From Punctularia strigosozonata HHB-11173 SS5 (Eukaryota > Basidiomycota > Agaricomycetes > Corticiales > Punctulariaceae), in the NCBI RefSeq assembly GCF_000264995.1, contig NW_006767440.1, forward strand, positions 1,021,788 to 1,085,787: DNA of 64,000 nucleotides, in the 5' to 3' direction. Below the pieces are notes generated by a model. That model was given only the letters and a program-made list of their open reading frames with translations, was not told where the DNA came from and searched no databases. Numbering within the stretch: position 1 is the stretch's first letter; each line of letters opens with the position of its first letter. Both the position numbers and the translations under genes were made by a program. This document shows, piece by piece, positions 46,960 through 59,260 of this stretch.

Positions 46960-47240
46960 AAGGAGAGATGGATATCATCTTCGCGTTCGTCCATAGATAC
47001 CAGGTGCCACTGAGCCCTGGTGCAATCTTTGTACGAACTACCCCATGATCACTGATAATCAGATGCATTATACCTGCTGACTAACAAGACTCCAAGAAAG
47101 GGCGACTCGTGCGAGGCTTCTGGTGCCGCGGCAAGCTATGATGACGAGCATGAGCATGAACGGCGCTATTTATTCCGTCTGCTCCCCGTTCTCCCATCGT
47201 AGTCGCGGTTCCGATAACGACTCTCACCAGAGTTTGAAGG

Positions 47241-48999
47241 ATGACCACGACGAGGTCCTTGCCCCCTTTTGACGAACTCCCTCACTTCCATGAGTTCAGT
47301 GGTTGTGCTTGGGATGTTTGGCCGGCAGATGATCAGCTTGGCACTCTGAATCTACTCACTGATGACGTCGTGAGACGAGCGGCGCAAGAAGAGATCAAGT
47401 ATACTCATTTTCTTGATACATCCTATCCGTGTTGACCACGTTACCTCCTGTTGTGCAGGACTGGCGTAACGGTCTCGTTGAACTGGTGCGTCACTCATGA
47501 AGTCCATGGGCTACCTAGCTGACGTACGCAGGCCTATCAACTTCCCTGAGAAAGTTAGTTCTTGCGTGCTCAATAGAGTTGCACACTTCTGTAACTCCGA
47601 ATCATAGCCATTCTTCAAGCGCAAGAAACCGGAGATTAAGAACATTGCATTGGTCAATGGCGACCCAAGCAAGGCTATGCGAGACGACGAAATCCATATC
47701 GTATGTGTTCGCCTTGAAGACTCATTGCACAATGGTGGCTGATGTCCGATCTAGAACACCCAATCCGGTACGGTCGCGCTACCAAGATTGTATCCACGCA
47801 GGCACTGATTGTTCCTCCTTAGGAAGCCAATGGGATGGGTTGAAACATTTCGGGGTGCTGAAATACGCCGTGTACTATAAGAAGTGGGTCTGGATTACTT
47901 ATCGTTGACAAGTGCGAATATGAACGGATGGACGCAGCACGCCAGCCTCCGACTTTCCGGTGGGGGAGGTCACGGTCAATGACCCTTCCAAAGTTACCGC
48001 ACAGTTTCTGAGGTTCGGCATTCAGAGTAAGCACTGCTATCAAGTCTCCTCTCTTCATACGCTCAACACTGGGTACGATCGACAGATTGGGCTAATCATG
48101 GCATCTGTGGACGCGGTGTTTTGCTCGACATGGTCAACTACTACGAGGCAACAGGTCGCGACTTCGATCCCTGGGTGACGCAATCGGTCACCTTGGACGA
48201 TATTGAAGGCTGCGCCAAGGCTCAAGGTGTATCTTTCAGGCCTGGTGATATACTCCTCCTTCGTGTTGGTTTCATCAAGAAGTACTATGCCAGTACTCAA
48301 GAGGAGAAAGACTCCCTCAGCGGCAGGCCCACTGAGAATTTGTACATACGATTTGCTAGGCGTCTTTCCGACACGATACTCATCCTACAACAGCGCAGGG
48401 ATTGAACAGTCAGAAGATATGAAACGCTTCCTCTGGTGAGTTTCAACCTATCGCATTTGCGATAGCAGTCTTATCCGTTGTCCAGGAACAATCACTTCTC
48501 TGCTGTTGCATCGGATCAGCCCTCACTCGAAGTGAGCATGTTCGGAGACTTCATGCCTGATAATTGTGTTGATGCCCTTGCAGCGTTGGCCTCCGCCACA
48601 GGGTAGTGCATATCTCCACGAGGTTGGATCTTTCTCGTGCTTCGTTTATCCGCGCTTACAGCACGTAGACGCTCCTGGGTCTGTGGGGAATGCCAATTGG
48701 CAAGTGATATGTCATGCTTCGCAATAGTATACTCAAACTGAAAGTTTCACACAGGAGAGTTCTTCGATCTGGAGAAGTTGTCCACCATTTGCGCAGAAAC
48801 TGGCAGATACACGTTCTTCTTCTCTTCCTGGCCGCTCAACGTGTAAGCGCGTTTGCACCTTGCATTTTCACTGATCACCTGAACGATATGACATACAGCC
48901 TCGGGGGAATCGCAAGCCCGCCAAATGCCGCGGTTAGTGTTCCTATTTGACTGCGAACGCATCGTGGCTCAGTCATGCTTTGAATAGGCCTACTTTTGA
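47241..48999 (+). CDS. cyclase-family (PF04199) metal-dependent hydrolase, copy 1
   Basis: Starts MTTTRSLPPFDELPHFHEFS and continues CAWDVWPADDQLGTLNLLTD DVVRRAAQEE. Further exons: VSLNWPINFPE, FFKRKKPEIKNIALVNGDPS, NTQSGTQWDGLKHFG, DWANHGICGRGVLLDMVNYY EATG, SVTLDDIEGCAKAQGVSFRP GDILLLRVGFIKKYY, FLWNNHFSAVASDQPSLE, TLLGLWGMPIGEFFDLEKLS, ETGRYTFFFSSWPLNV and LGGIASPPNAA. The final exon AYF ends at 48999, found by analogy with copy 2. The family contains kynurenine formamidase and related amide or lactone hydrolases. The usual HxGTHxD metal motif reads QSGTQWD here. About eight short introns. Substrate unknown. Confidence 0.8.
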
Positions 49000-49203
49000 G
49001 GCAAGTCGGATCGCGGCATTCTGTGTATATGTATCATAAGTTCAACCTTTTGTACGCTAGTTCGCATGCGTCATCGCTGAAATTGGGTGGGAAATCCAAC
49101 GACCGCCTCGATTGCATTACATAAAGTTTGAGGGACTCTATAAGTATATGGAACCGGCTGCGTCTCCAGTCCCACAGGACGTGCCCCCTGTCTTCAAACG
49201 ACC

Positions 49204-50974
49204 ATGGCGGCCCAACGGCTACAGAACATATCTCATCATCTTGGCGTGTCCGGTAACTCGACAGAGGGCCTTCCAACATTTGACGAGCTACCGCAATTCC
49301 ATGAATACAAAGGCTGCGCGTGGGGCATTTGGGGCAACGAGGATCAGCTGGGGACGGTCAATCTCCTCTCTCCTGATGTCGTCCAGAGAGCTGCGCGCGA
49401 GGAAGTCCAGTAGGTGGCGGCAAATATTTTTCTTACTTGACTTCATGCATACGCGGTGATATTAGGTCTGGACAACGTGTCTCTTTGAACTGGTGAGAGG
49501 AGATGATAATATGGAAATATGCTTACAATAATTGGCTGTAGGCCGATAAATTATCTTGCACAGGTCAGCCGTATCCACCGAGTCGATGATACAAGGACGA
49601 AACGTCTCCATTAGCCTCTTTTTGGAAGGAAGCCAGCCTCTATCAAGGTTCTTGAATCCCGAAGAGGTCCTTGGCGCCAGATCCCGAACAGGGATGATGA
49701 GCTTAATCTTGTGAGTGGAATATTCAACGTGTTCAATGGATTGGACTGAATGCGGATTGCAGAACACCCAGTCAGGAACGCAATGGGATGGCCTGCTTCA
49801 CGTCGGAGTCTTGAAGCACGGAGTTTTCTACAACAAGTGAGCATCCAAGGTCCTTCTGAGGTTGCGCGATGCGAACACTGTGACCATCCACCAGTTTCCA
49901 GGCATCCCTGTCCCCAGTCGGGGAAAGAACAATCCGTCCAGACAACATGAACGATGAAGCGCTCAAGCTGGGAATTCATAGTTCGTAGCGGCACTTGAAA
50001 TTTCCCTGATGCCGCTGAAACACCTGGTCTCGCAGATTGGGCACAGCATGGCATTTGCGGTCGAGGCGTCCTGTTGGATTTAGTTGGATACTACACGGGC
50101 TCGGGAAAACCCCTACCGTATGACCCCTGGGCAAGCCACTCTATCACGGTTGCTGAGCTTGAAGCCTGTGCGAAAGCGCAAGGAACCGAGTTTCGAACCG
50201 GAGACATACTCATGATCCGCATGGGATTCATGGAGAAGTGGTACGCAGGCTCAGTGGAAGAGAGGAACACCTTGACAACATCTAAAGCTTTGTGAGTCTT
50301 ATCATTCGCGGGGTGCAGCATATATTCTCGTGCTTACAGACAATTCTGAAGCACCGGATTGGAGAGGTCTGATGATATGCGTCGCTTCCTCTGGTGAGTG
50401 TTTGAGATCACCTATACGAGATACGTATCCCCTGAATCGCGTCTTCTGGAGGAACAACCACTTCGCTGCCGTTGCATCAGACCAACCGGCACTGGAAGAC
50501 GTGGTGAGTATCTTCTGGAGCAATTCGACAGTCTTCGCTTTAGCGGTTACTGACTCAACAGCATATCAAGACCTTGGAACGACCCTCACTGCATGAGGTA
50601 TCCACACCATCGTGAATGAGCGATTTCGAGTCTGACACAATGCATTGATCAGACGCTCTTGGGGCTTTGGGGCATGCCTATCGGTAAATCTGGATAGAGG
50701 TTCGAGTTGACATGACTTACTCGGTCCATGGTAGGGGAGCTATTTGACCTGGAGGCATTGTCAGCAACCTGCGCCAAGACGGGCCGTTACTCTTTCTTGT
50801 TCACCTCTTGGCCGATGAATGTGTACGTAGCTTTGGATCTCGCAATCCGTGCCGTCAATGACACTGTCTTTGCATAGGATCGGCGGCGTTGCCAGTCCTG
50901 CGAATGCTGCGGTAAGTCGGAAGAGCACCTTCAGAGCATCACTTGCACTCACGACGACTTAGGCCATGTTCTGA
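49204..50974 (+). CDS. cyclase-family (PF04199) metal-dependent hydrolase, copy 2
   Basis: Starts MAAQRLQNISHHLGVSGNST, then LPTFDELPQFHEYKGCAWGI WGNEDQLGTVNLLSPDVVQR. Later exons parallel copy 1: VSLNWPINYLAQ, NTQSGTQWDGLLHVGVLKHG VFYN, DWAQHGICGRGVLLDLVGYY TGSG, SITVAELEACAKAQGTEFRT GDILMIRMGFMEKWYAGS, RFLWNNHFAAVASDQPALE, TLLGLWGMPIGELFDLEALS, TGRYSFLFTSWPMNV and IGGVASPANAA, then AMF and TGA at 50972. Intron positions agree with copy 1, so the two arose by tandem duplication. A segment near 49560-49700 reads less well than in copy 1 and its exon limits are uncertain. Confidence 0.78.
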
Positions 50975-51201
50975 CCGTTTACTCGACTGGCATCTGATGG
51001 CGCAAAAAATCAGTGGAACCAAGGAGTCTGAAATATACTTCGTGTTGACAACAATCGTCGGAGTATCCGCACCACCAGAGATGTTGCCTGAAGCATACTC
51101 AATAACTTGTAGCGTGAATGCATAAAGCGATTATGGATACCGAACACCGGAACTACATGACAATAAAACGTACATCGCTTCGGCGCATTTACAACTCCGA
51201 A

Positions 51202-53401
51202 CTAGATGTCCATGCTTCCCGTCCGCATATGCACGTCCTGACTACCCCCGGCTGCTCCCTCGTCATGGGCATCTTCACCAAAGTCTTGCGGCATCCAGTC
51301 AATGTCCTTCGCCAGCAGCTCGCTCGCCATCCCGGCGCCCCCCTCGACGTCGAATTGGGAGTTGTATCCGCCACACCCAAAGCCGAGGAACACGCTCCCC
51401 GTCCTGCCCGCCTTAAGCCGAGGAGAATCCGTGCCGCCCTTTCCCGAGCTCTGGAACGTCGATTGCGGTTGTCCGTGTGCATACCGCTGGAAGGAACCAT
51501 ACGAAGGCATGATGCTCGACACATCGTTCGAGAGCGTGATGACCCGCGACGATGAGGGCGTTGGCGAATCCGGTGCGCGCTGTGGGGGTGCGAGCCGCGT
51601 GAACGAGTTGTCCGAACTTGTCCCGGCGGAGTCCATCAACGAGAACTGCGATTTGGTGGGCGAGGGAGAGCCTGGGTTGGGCGGCGGCGAGGACGAGGTA
51701 GGGACCAGGACCTTTCCCTGCGACCCGGCGTCCAGGTCCGAGAGGCCGATACTCGCCTGCGAGGATTCCACGGAGACGGGCTGCGACGTGGATGGCTCGC
51801 CCCTTGCACGCGGCTTGTTCTTCTTCTTCTTGCTGACAGACTTACGAGAGGAGGATGCCAGTATCTGCACGAGATCGAGTTTGGGAACGCCCTTGCCGGG
51901 CGAGACGTACGGCACCCGCTTCTGCTTCGGTGCCGGAGTGCAGGGAAGGAAACCTTGCTCCGGCAGATCAGAAGCGGGAGGCTCGGTTGGATGGCTGGGA
52001 CTTGGGAAAGGCATTGTCTTTGCTTTCTTGACCGGTCTGCTTATCCGCTGCGGATCTTCTGAGGGCGGCGTGAGAGGTCGCTTCGGCTGCGGACGGCACG
52101 GTGTCATGTCCAGCACAGTCTTGCGTGGTGAGAGGCGAGTCGAGGACGGCAGTAAGTCCGGCAGGGAGCCGTGGTGCCCGATGGATTGGTCTTCTAGCGT
52201 CCTGGAGGGCTTGGAACCAGAGCGGTGGTTGGGTTGAGGAGTGGCGGGAGGTGAGGAAGGCATAGAAGGTCTAGGTGCTTTCTGAGTTGACACCATGGGG
52301 GGATCAAAATGTTCATACTGAACAGGCCAATCCGTGAGCGTTCCGTAGATTTACCTTCAGTCAAGAGGGCGCGCATACATACATCAGGTAGCTCCTCTAA
52401 ATCTGCATCTGGAATAGCGTCTTGTTTGGCGGGCCCATCAGTAAGGTCGATGATAGTCGGATCTGGTACTCCCGGGGCCATCTGGGTCGAATGTGCAGGA
52501 GGTTGGAAGTGCGCAAACTGGTTTGGACCCCGTCAGACGGTATGCTGGTTACAACCTTCAACGGCTCACATCTGTAGGTTCTTCTACGAGTAGGTTGGCA
52601 GCATCAATGTCCGATTGCGTTTCGGCCGCATTCAATCCCGGTATGATGGTCGATTCGTCCGCGGGAGATATCACATCACGGCCCTCTTTCTGAGTAGATG
52701 CAGCAGGTGGATCGAAGGCAGCATACTGAAGAAAGAGTAAGGTGCGTCGTTGAATCGAAAGTGAAAACGCATACATCAGTCGGTCCTTCGATGACGGGGG
52801 ATCCAACGACGTCTTCTGGACTTGACAACTGCGGCGGAGCCTGAGATGTAGACGGAAGCGGAACGAGTGAGGCAGCCGACGTCGTAGCGCTGACTTGCCG
52901 CCGAAGGTCGGATACAGAGCGTATCGGTTCCCTGGCCGTCTCTTCCACGATAACTTCGGCCTGCCATTGGGCGACCTTCTGATGCAGGTCGTTCGAACGA
53001 GAGGGCTTTTCCGGACTGGACGCACGTAACTTTGGCTGCTTAGGCTTCGACTTGACCCATTCCTCCCACTCCTGCTCCGTGTCAGGCAGGAACCACTCGA
53101 AATCCTTCTTCGGCTTCATCCGCGCACTGCGCGCTCTTGGTTTGTTCACGCCAATCTTCATCGCCCCGCGGAATCGAGTCTTGCAGACCGTGGTCTGTAA
53201 GTATTCACGGAGGAAGATCCACTTGGGCTCTGAAGGGTCACCCCGGGCCTGCTTGAACAGCTCCTGTGCCCCTGAGCGGATACGCGCCGCCCTCATCTGA
53301 AAACCAGGAGACGGTGGTCGAACTGGAGGAAGACGGAGGTCCAATTCCGAGATTTCTTGACGAGATCTCAATAATCGTTGTGCGAGGGTTTCGTCGCCCA
53401 T
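51202..53401 (-). CDS. large disordered protein of unknown function
   Basis: Start at 53401 (MGDETLAQRLLRSRQEISEL). An N-terminal region of about 120 residues looks folded and basic: RAARIRSGAQELFKQARGDP, WIFLREYLQTTVCKTRFRGA, NKPRARSARMKPKKDFEWFL, PDTEQEWEEWVKSKPKQPKL. Short exons follow at about 52560-52680 and 52310-52480. The last long exon (from 52296) is Ser/Pro-rich with PKKKAK-like basic patches, several SP/TP sites and a C-terminal FLGFGCGGYNSQFDVEGGAG then DIDWMPQDFGEDA. It may be a nuclear, CDK-regulated protein judging by SP/TP density, but no family is recognised. Confidence 0.6.
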
Positions 53402-54844
53402 TTTGATAGACTGCGGGCAGCCAAGCAGGCCAACAGGTCCGAGGGGCGCTTGTTGTTAACTCAAGAGGAGGAGTCCGAGATGACAAGTGCAAAGGCCAGG
53501 CGGGTATATGCGCACGTTAGCAAAGAGCTAAAGGCTATTGAGTGAAACCAAGCACGTCGAGCTCAACGGTGCTGGTCGCTGTCTGCTGCCAACATGTTGG
53601 AGGATAGTTGTGGCGTAACGTCACGCCGCGTGTGACAAACGCGTGACGCATCTGACTCGCCGTGGTTTACTTATCGTCTCGGGTGCACGGCAACGTGCAT
53701 GATATGAACGCATGTCACTTTACCGACATCGACTTTCATGCATACTTAGCATCAGACATATGACTCTCAATAAGTAATCAGTTGGATTGGGCCAGTCCGT
53801 ATCCTGAGAGCACCCGCGCGGAAACGTCCGTCTGACATCTGGTCTGCGGGAAACTGCAGCCGCCAGTCAAATTACCAAGCAGTGGACTCATCATGATTCG
53901 GGTGCCTTTGTTGGCCTCCTTGCAGACTTGAGGAGTGTATTGACGTGATAAACACATAACAGAAGCGTCCGGTGAGTTCAATGGAGAACCATACGCTGTA
54001 CGGCGATGAAGCACCGCATTGTACTCCGCCCCTGCATGACGTATTTCATCGTGGATGGATGCGAAGAATGGGTGGACGTGCGCTGAAAGATCTTGTTGCG
54101 CACCCGTTCTGTCCTGTTGGTGCCGAAGAACAGGAGGGATATGCATGTGCTCCCGTGTGGACGCCCGAACATCTGCTTCACAGCTTCCCGGCGCGTTGTG
54201 ACTGACACGATAGCAGCTATGAATAGCCGCGCATTCGTCATCGAGGACCTTCGTGAGCGCGCAAGGAATAAGAAAGGGCACGCGCACCACTTCCTGAGAT
54301 CCAGCAGAGATACTGTTAGGGCCATATTGCTCACGGGAAGGGTGTTGTGTTAATAATACACTTACCCTACGACCCGGCAGTGGCGTCCATATCATGGTTC
54401 CTGATGTGAAGGGAGTAACGTGTTGCGATGAATCCAGCAGCGTTCACTGGGTAACCTGAGCCTAAAGTCCGAGAGTAATGCTCCTTGCGGCGTCCACTGT
54501 CGAAGAGGTGCATACTAGCACACCGGACTGGCGAAACGACGAGTAATCAGACAGTCCACGGTGACGTTGACCTCTCCATCCCACATTCATGTGCGATTCC
54601 ACTCATACGAGGCCTCGCCCGGAAGGTTTATCTTAGGGACTGGCCGTCGTACATGAGGCTTGATGAGAGATATGGTCATTGCGGCGGCTGCCGCTGGGGA
54701 AGGTGATGGTCCAGAATTGAGTTGCGAGGCTGTGCTTTTACGTGTTTAGTGACCGTGGGAGCCGAGGTGTTTCACGCGTTCACCACCAACCTCGACGCCA
54801 TCGACGACGCCGACCGGATACCCCCCCGCTCGCCGCGGGCCACG
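53402..54844. other. intergenic, about 1.4 kb, no gene recognised
   Basis: Divergent region between the disordered protein gene and shugoshin. A 205-codon minus frame at 53778-54395 has no motif and no coding-like composition. CGTGACG-type words occur around 53617-53650. No RNA gene was recognised. Confidence 0.4.
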
Positions 54845-56798
54845 ATGAGCAGACGCGAGTCTCGCGCCTCCCTCATAGGAGTCCGCCAGAATGACGCCCT
54901 CTCCGAGTTCGAGAACTGTACGTCCTATCTCTCGGCTATGACCGCTGGAGCCACGCCTCATCCTGTTGATATAGTCAAGAAGAAATTCCTCCTCGCGAAC
55001 AAGCACATCACAAAGTATGAGATGGATTGATCTCTCGCGTAGAATGTGTTCTTATGGCTGCGCAGACTAAACTCGACATTGAGCACGAAGATCGAGGAGT
55101 TAAATGCGCAAATATCAACCCTCTACGTCGAGAACCTCCGCCTCCGCGCCTCCGAGATCGCACTCAAATCCCAGCTTAAACGCGAGCGAGCCAAATCGCA
55201 GAAGATAATGGCAGAAGCCGACTCCGCAGTTCGTACCATACCAGATCCATACCGCGTGTATCTCTCAATATCCACTGCTTTCTAGATCGCCAATTTCACC
55301 AAGCATTTCGGCTTCCTTCACGAATCATACAATGTCCCTCGCGGCGCCCCATCCTCTCCCCAGCGAGACCCGCCACCCCCTCGAGCACGCCGACCCGTCC
55401 CCGATCCCAACGCATCCCCTCCCGTTCCGCGCCTTGCCCGTGCCCCTACGATACCTGGTATTTACGAAGAAGACGAAGAAGGGTCCCATTCAGAAGAACC
55501 TCCCAGCCCTACCCCTGCACGTCGGAGGACGAAGCCTCGTACCTCGATATCTACTTCCAGCTCATCCTCACGCCTCCCCTTACCGACTCGCGTCAGCTCT
55601 CCTCCACCAGTTGACCTCGAAGAACAACTCGCCCGCAGAAGGAAGCCGACGCGGCGACAGAGTGGGCTGTTGGCGAAGGTCTCCTCGGACTCGTCCTCGC
55701 TTTCCGGCGTAGAGCGCCCGCCGAGCCCTGCATACGGCTCCCCCGCGCGCCTCGAGGCCGGACGTGCGGAAAGGGCGAACGAGGTGGTCGCGACGGGTGC
55801 TCTGGTTGACGCCGACGAGGATATCGACGAGGTCGTCGTCTTGCCTCGGCGGAAGGACAGGGACCGGGGTTCGGATCAAGACAGGGACAAGAAGGCGACG
55901 AAGTCTAGTCGCAGCGGCGAGAGCGGCAAGGAGCGCAAACGACACCGCGACGGGGACGAGGGCTACGACCGATCATCCGAGCAATCCAAGTCGAACCACA
56001 AGTTTCAGGACGTCACCAACTCGCCGCGGTCGCGGAGCCGCGACAGGGCCGCCCCCGGTGCTTTGGCAGCGGCGGCCAAGGAACTGGGCAGCGATAGGCA
56101 GCGTACACCGGATCAGGACGCTGACGCGCTCTTTGGTACTCGCACGTTCCTGACTACGCCTGTCACTACCCCGCCTGCTCCTGATGCCTACCCGACCTCG
56201 GAGAGCTCAAGCCCGCCTGAACCGTCCTCGCTTGACCCCAATATGGAGACAGACGATAACAGGGGACGACGAGCGAGGAAGAGTGTTAACTATGCGGAAC
56301 CAAAGCTGAACACGTATGTGTATTATTGATCGGCCAGCGAATTCTGGCTGACGCTTGTCCCCTTGTAGTAAAATGCGCAAGCCGGCCGGCGCAGACCCAG
56401 CTCCAACCGTAACGAAGCGGAAGCGGATGTCGACTTCGTCGTCTGCGCCCAACTCCCGAGGATCCGATACCTCTGCACCCGCACAACCAGGGCAGTCCGA
56501 GATCCCCCTTGCCGATGGCGACGACACGGCACGTCGCGGCGAGGACTCGCCTGCGGTAGTGCGTCGTTCACGAAAGATGCGCCCCGGCGAGATGGATCGA
56601 GCAGATGAACAGGAGGACGAGAGCGAAGGTACCCAAGCAGACGCCGAGATTGGCTTTGGTACACGTCGGGATTGGTCCGAGGCCGTTCCCAATTCCACGA
56701 GCCTCGGTCGACGGCGAAGTGCGCAGATAGCGCAGGCGAGGATTGGGATCATCACTATGGAGGCTGCGGAGGAGCGCCGTCATAGCCTCGCCATATAG
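54845..56798 (+). CDS. SGO1: shugoshin, centromeric cohesin protector
   Basis: Starts MSRRESRASLIG. Introns at about 54919-54973 and 55017-55065 restore the coiled coil FENFKKKFLLANKHITKLNS TLSTKIEELNAQIS then TLYVENLRLRASEIALKSQL, the shugoshin N-terminal domain that binds PP2A-B'. A long Pro/Ser-rich and charged middle follows. The C-terminal SGO motif is GRRARKSVNYAEPKLNTKMR KP, completed across an intron near 56315-56367; it binds phosphorylated histone H2A. The protein ends AEERRHSLAI at 56798. Shugoshin protects centromeric cohesion in meiosis and mitosis. Both signature domains are present. Confidence 0.9.
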
Positions 56799-57232
56799 GC
56801 GACAATGTCTTCTGCCTATCGAGGAGTGTTCACATCAAGATTTCGAGCGGTGATCATGAACGTACGGCGCGGAGGACCGGAGACCGCCCCTCTCATTAAC
56901 CTATTTACCCCCCTTACTCTCTTTTTACGTCGATGCACGCACATGCCTACTAAGCTATGGTGGTATTCTGACTCTAGACGTTATGTTACTCCGTGATATG
57001 GGCCGACAAGGTATGATGTATATGTGCATGTATTTGTATAATGGTAATTGGTCGGTTTTCACGTCGTACATACATATATCTCTCGCGAGGCGACAGCGCC
57101 GCTGTGGCTCAAAGCAAACGCGAATGTGTAACCGAAATGACTGTCCTCCTTCAGCCTTGAGAGTGGAGTGCGCCAAGGCAGCCTGACTGCGCACGCGAAG
57201 CTTTGCTGCCCGCTGCGTGTACTTATGGCACC
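56799..57232. other. intergenic, no gene seen
   Basis: Between shugoshin and the PP2C gene, both on the plus strand. Contains 3' untranslated sequence and the PP2C promoter. Confidence 0.5.
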
Positions 57233-58826
57233 ATGACCTTCACTAAGGCTTTCCAGCGGCGAGGTCTGCACGCGACTCGCAGAGCGGCGGGCACTGGCTA
57301 CGGACACGGTCGTTATGCACTGGTCGCAGGAACGTCTGTCGCCATCGCTGCAGGTATCGTTGTCTCGATATCTGGCAAGGATAGGGCCCTGCAGCTGGAC
57401 TCTGATAACAATCCGAATGTTCGCTCTCTGGCTTATGAGCGTCGTCCTTCCAAAGGAGAACATCTGCGAAAACTCGATCGCACGACAATTGATCAAAGAC
57501 TCAACGCAGGCGCAGAGTCGCATGTGGTCGACACCCGCAGTGGAATATATCGCTATGACGTGGCTCAACTAGCGAGGTGAATCTGCGAAATTGCGTTCGG
57601 ATAGGAGAAACGCTCATATTGTTCCATTCTCAATAGCAACCAGCCGTGCGAGGATGAGCATACAGAAGTTCAGCTACCTGTCCCCTCTGGTATCTGGTCC
57701 TTCTTCGCCGTCATGGACGGCCATAGTGGAGGAGAGACCAGTAAATGGTTACGAGAGAACCTCATACCTGCTGTTGCCGGCGCCCTCGCTGACCTCTATG
57801 GTGCGGTATCGCGACAGTGTTCATACGTATCCCTACCTGAGGCAGATATCGAAAAGAATATCAAAGCGACTTTTCTACGATTGGACGACGACATTGTCAA
57901 TGACGCGGTTGAACGAGCTCTTGCCTCCGAATCCAAGGAGGCAGCTGTGCAGCTTCTGGCTCCGGCTTACGCGGGATCATGTGCATTGCTGGCTTTCTAC
58001 GAGTCCGACAGCCGAATACTCCGCGTCGCCATCACAGGGGACTCCCGTGCAATTTTGGGACGTCGCGTGCAGGATGCAAACGGACGAACTCGCTACGAAG
58101 TCCGATTGCTGTCGACGGAACAAGACGGGCACAACGTGGCCGAGGAATATCGTCTGAACGCCGAACATCTTGGCGAAGTTGTGGTCAAGAACGGTCGTGT
58201 ACTGAGCATGGGACCCTCCCGGGCGTTCGGAGACGCACGCTACAAGTGGGGCAGGGACGTCCAGGCAAGGCTCAAGAGGACATATCTCGGACGATCCATC
58301 TTCCCCGACGTCAAGACGCCGCCCTACCTGACGGCTGAGCCAGAGTTAACCATGACGAAGATTAAGCCAGGGGACTTCATGATTATGGCGTCCGATGGGC
58401 TTTGGGAGAGCCTCAGTAGCGAGGATGCGGTGGGTCTTGTAGGGTGGTGGCTAGAAGGCAAGCACGATACATCAACGAAGGAACCGAAGCATCTTCCCGT
58501 GGTTGCCGATGAGGAAAGCCTCGAGGGACCGTCAGTACGCTATCGACAGTGGAACACGAAGCAGCGCTTTGTCAACGTCGACAGCAACGCAGCGACGCAT
58601 CTCATCAGGAACGCACTGGGGGGATCTGATCAGGACTTGTTAGCGGCATTATTGAGCATGGGGTCTGCTCGGTCTCGAGTTTACAGGCGAGCTTCTGACC
58701 CTCTGTTCATTTCCGTTGACTGACAAGATCTTGACCAGGGACGATATCACAGCTACCGTAGTGTTCTTCAACGATGAATCAGATTCATCTAATGGCTCCA
58801 CCGCCGTTCCAACACAGTCCTCTTGA
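57233..58826 (+). CDS. PTC5: mitochondrial PP2C-type protein phosphatase (Ptc5-like)
   Basis: Starts MTFTKAFQRRGLHATRRAAG, an Arg-rich mitochondrial presequence, followed by a membrane segment YALVAGTSVAIAAGIVVSIS. The PP2C fold shows NQPCEDEH, FFAVMDGHSGGETSKWLREN, PAYAGSCALLAF, VAITGDSRAILGRR, LSTEQDGHNVAEEYRL, MGPSRAFGDARYKWG, DFMIMASDGLWESLSSEDAV and, after a last intron at about 58672-58737, DDITATVVFFND. The metal-binding Asp residues in DGHSG, SDGLW and DDIT are kept. Ptc5 relatives act in the intermembrane space or matrix and dephosphorylate pyruvate dehydrogenase. It ends at 58826. Confidence 0.88.
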
Positions 58827-58996
58827 CGTCTACGCTCCCCGCCGGTGAGTGACCGAGCAAACACGGGCGCACTATCCGGCCAGATTTTGGAGGAGTATTC
58901 GTCTGCAAACCAAACCGCCCGCGATATCGAATGTCACATGTCGTTCATCAAGCCGGGCCAGAAACAGTCACTCCCAGGTTTTCCTTGGTTCAGCTG

Positions 58997-59260
58997 TGAT
59001 GGTGTAGAGCCCGCATAACTTATGATATATCATGGTGACCCGACCGGGATATACCGATCCGGGACCGGATCACGTGCGCGTTCGTTGGTACTTAAGTTTG
59101 CGATATGGTTGTCTTTCCCCTTCACCTAGACCACGACAGCCCGAAAGCCGCGATGCTCACCCCCTACAGACGTTTCGCACGTCTCTCAGCTCGTGAGCGG
59201 GATAAGGTCTGAGCATTCTAGTCCTCCTCGACCGACTCTAGCAGGGTCCGGCTGTAACAC
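58997..59260 (+). repeat. possible solo LTR (fossil)
   Basis: Begins TGTGATGGTGTAG and ends GGCTGTAACA, giving TG...CA ends, and contains a core-promoter-like GGTACTTAAG stretch. The size, about 264 bases, suits a Ty3-type LTR of basidiomycetes. No second copy or internal retroelement coding region is in the window. Flanking target duplications were not found, so the call is tentative. Confidence 0.25.

Noticed and set aside
51302-52237. 311-codon plus-strand frame
   Set aside because: Antisense of the Ser/Pro-rich last exon of the minus gene; no domain.
53778-54395. 205-codon minus frame in the shugoshin upstream region
   Set aside because: No motif, no splice context and no coding-like codon use.
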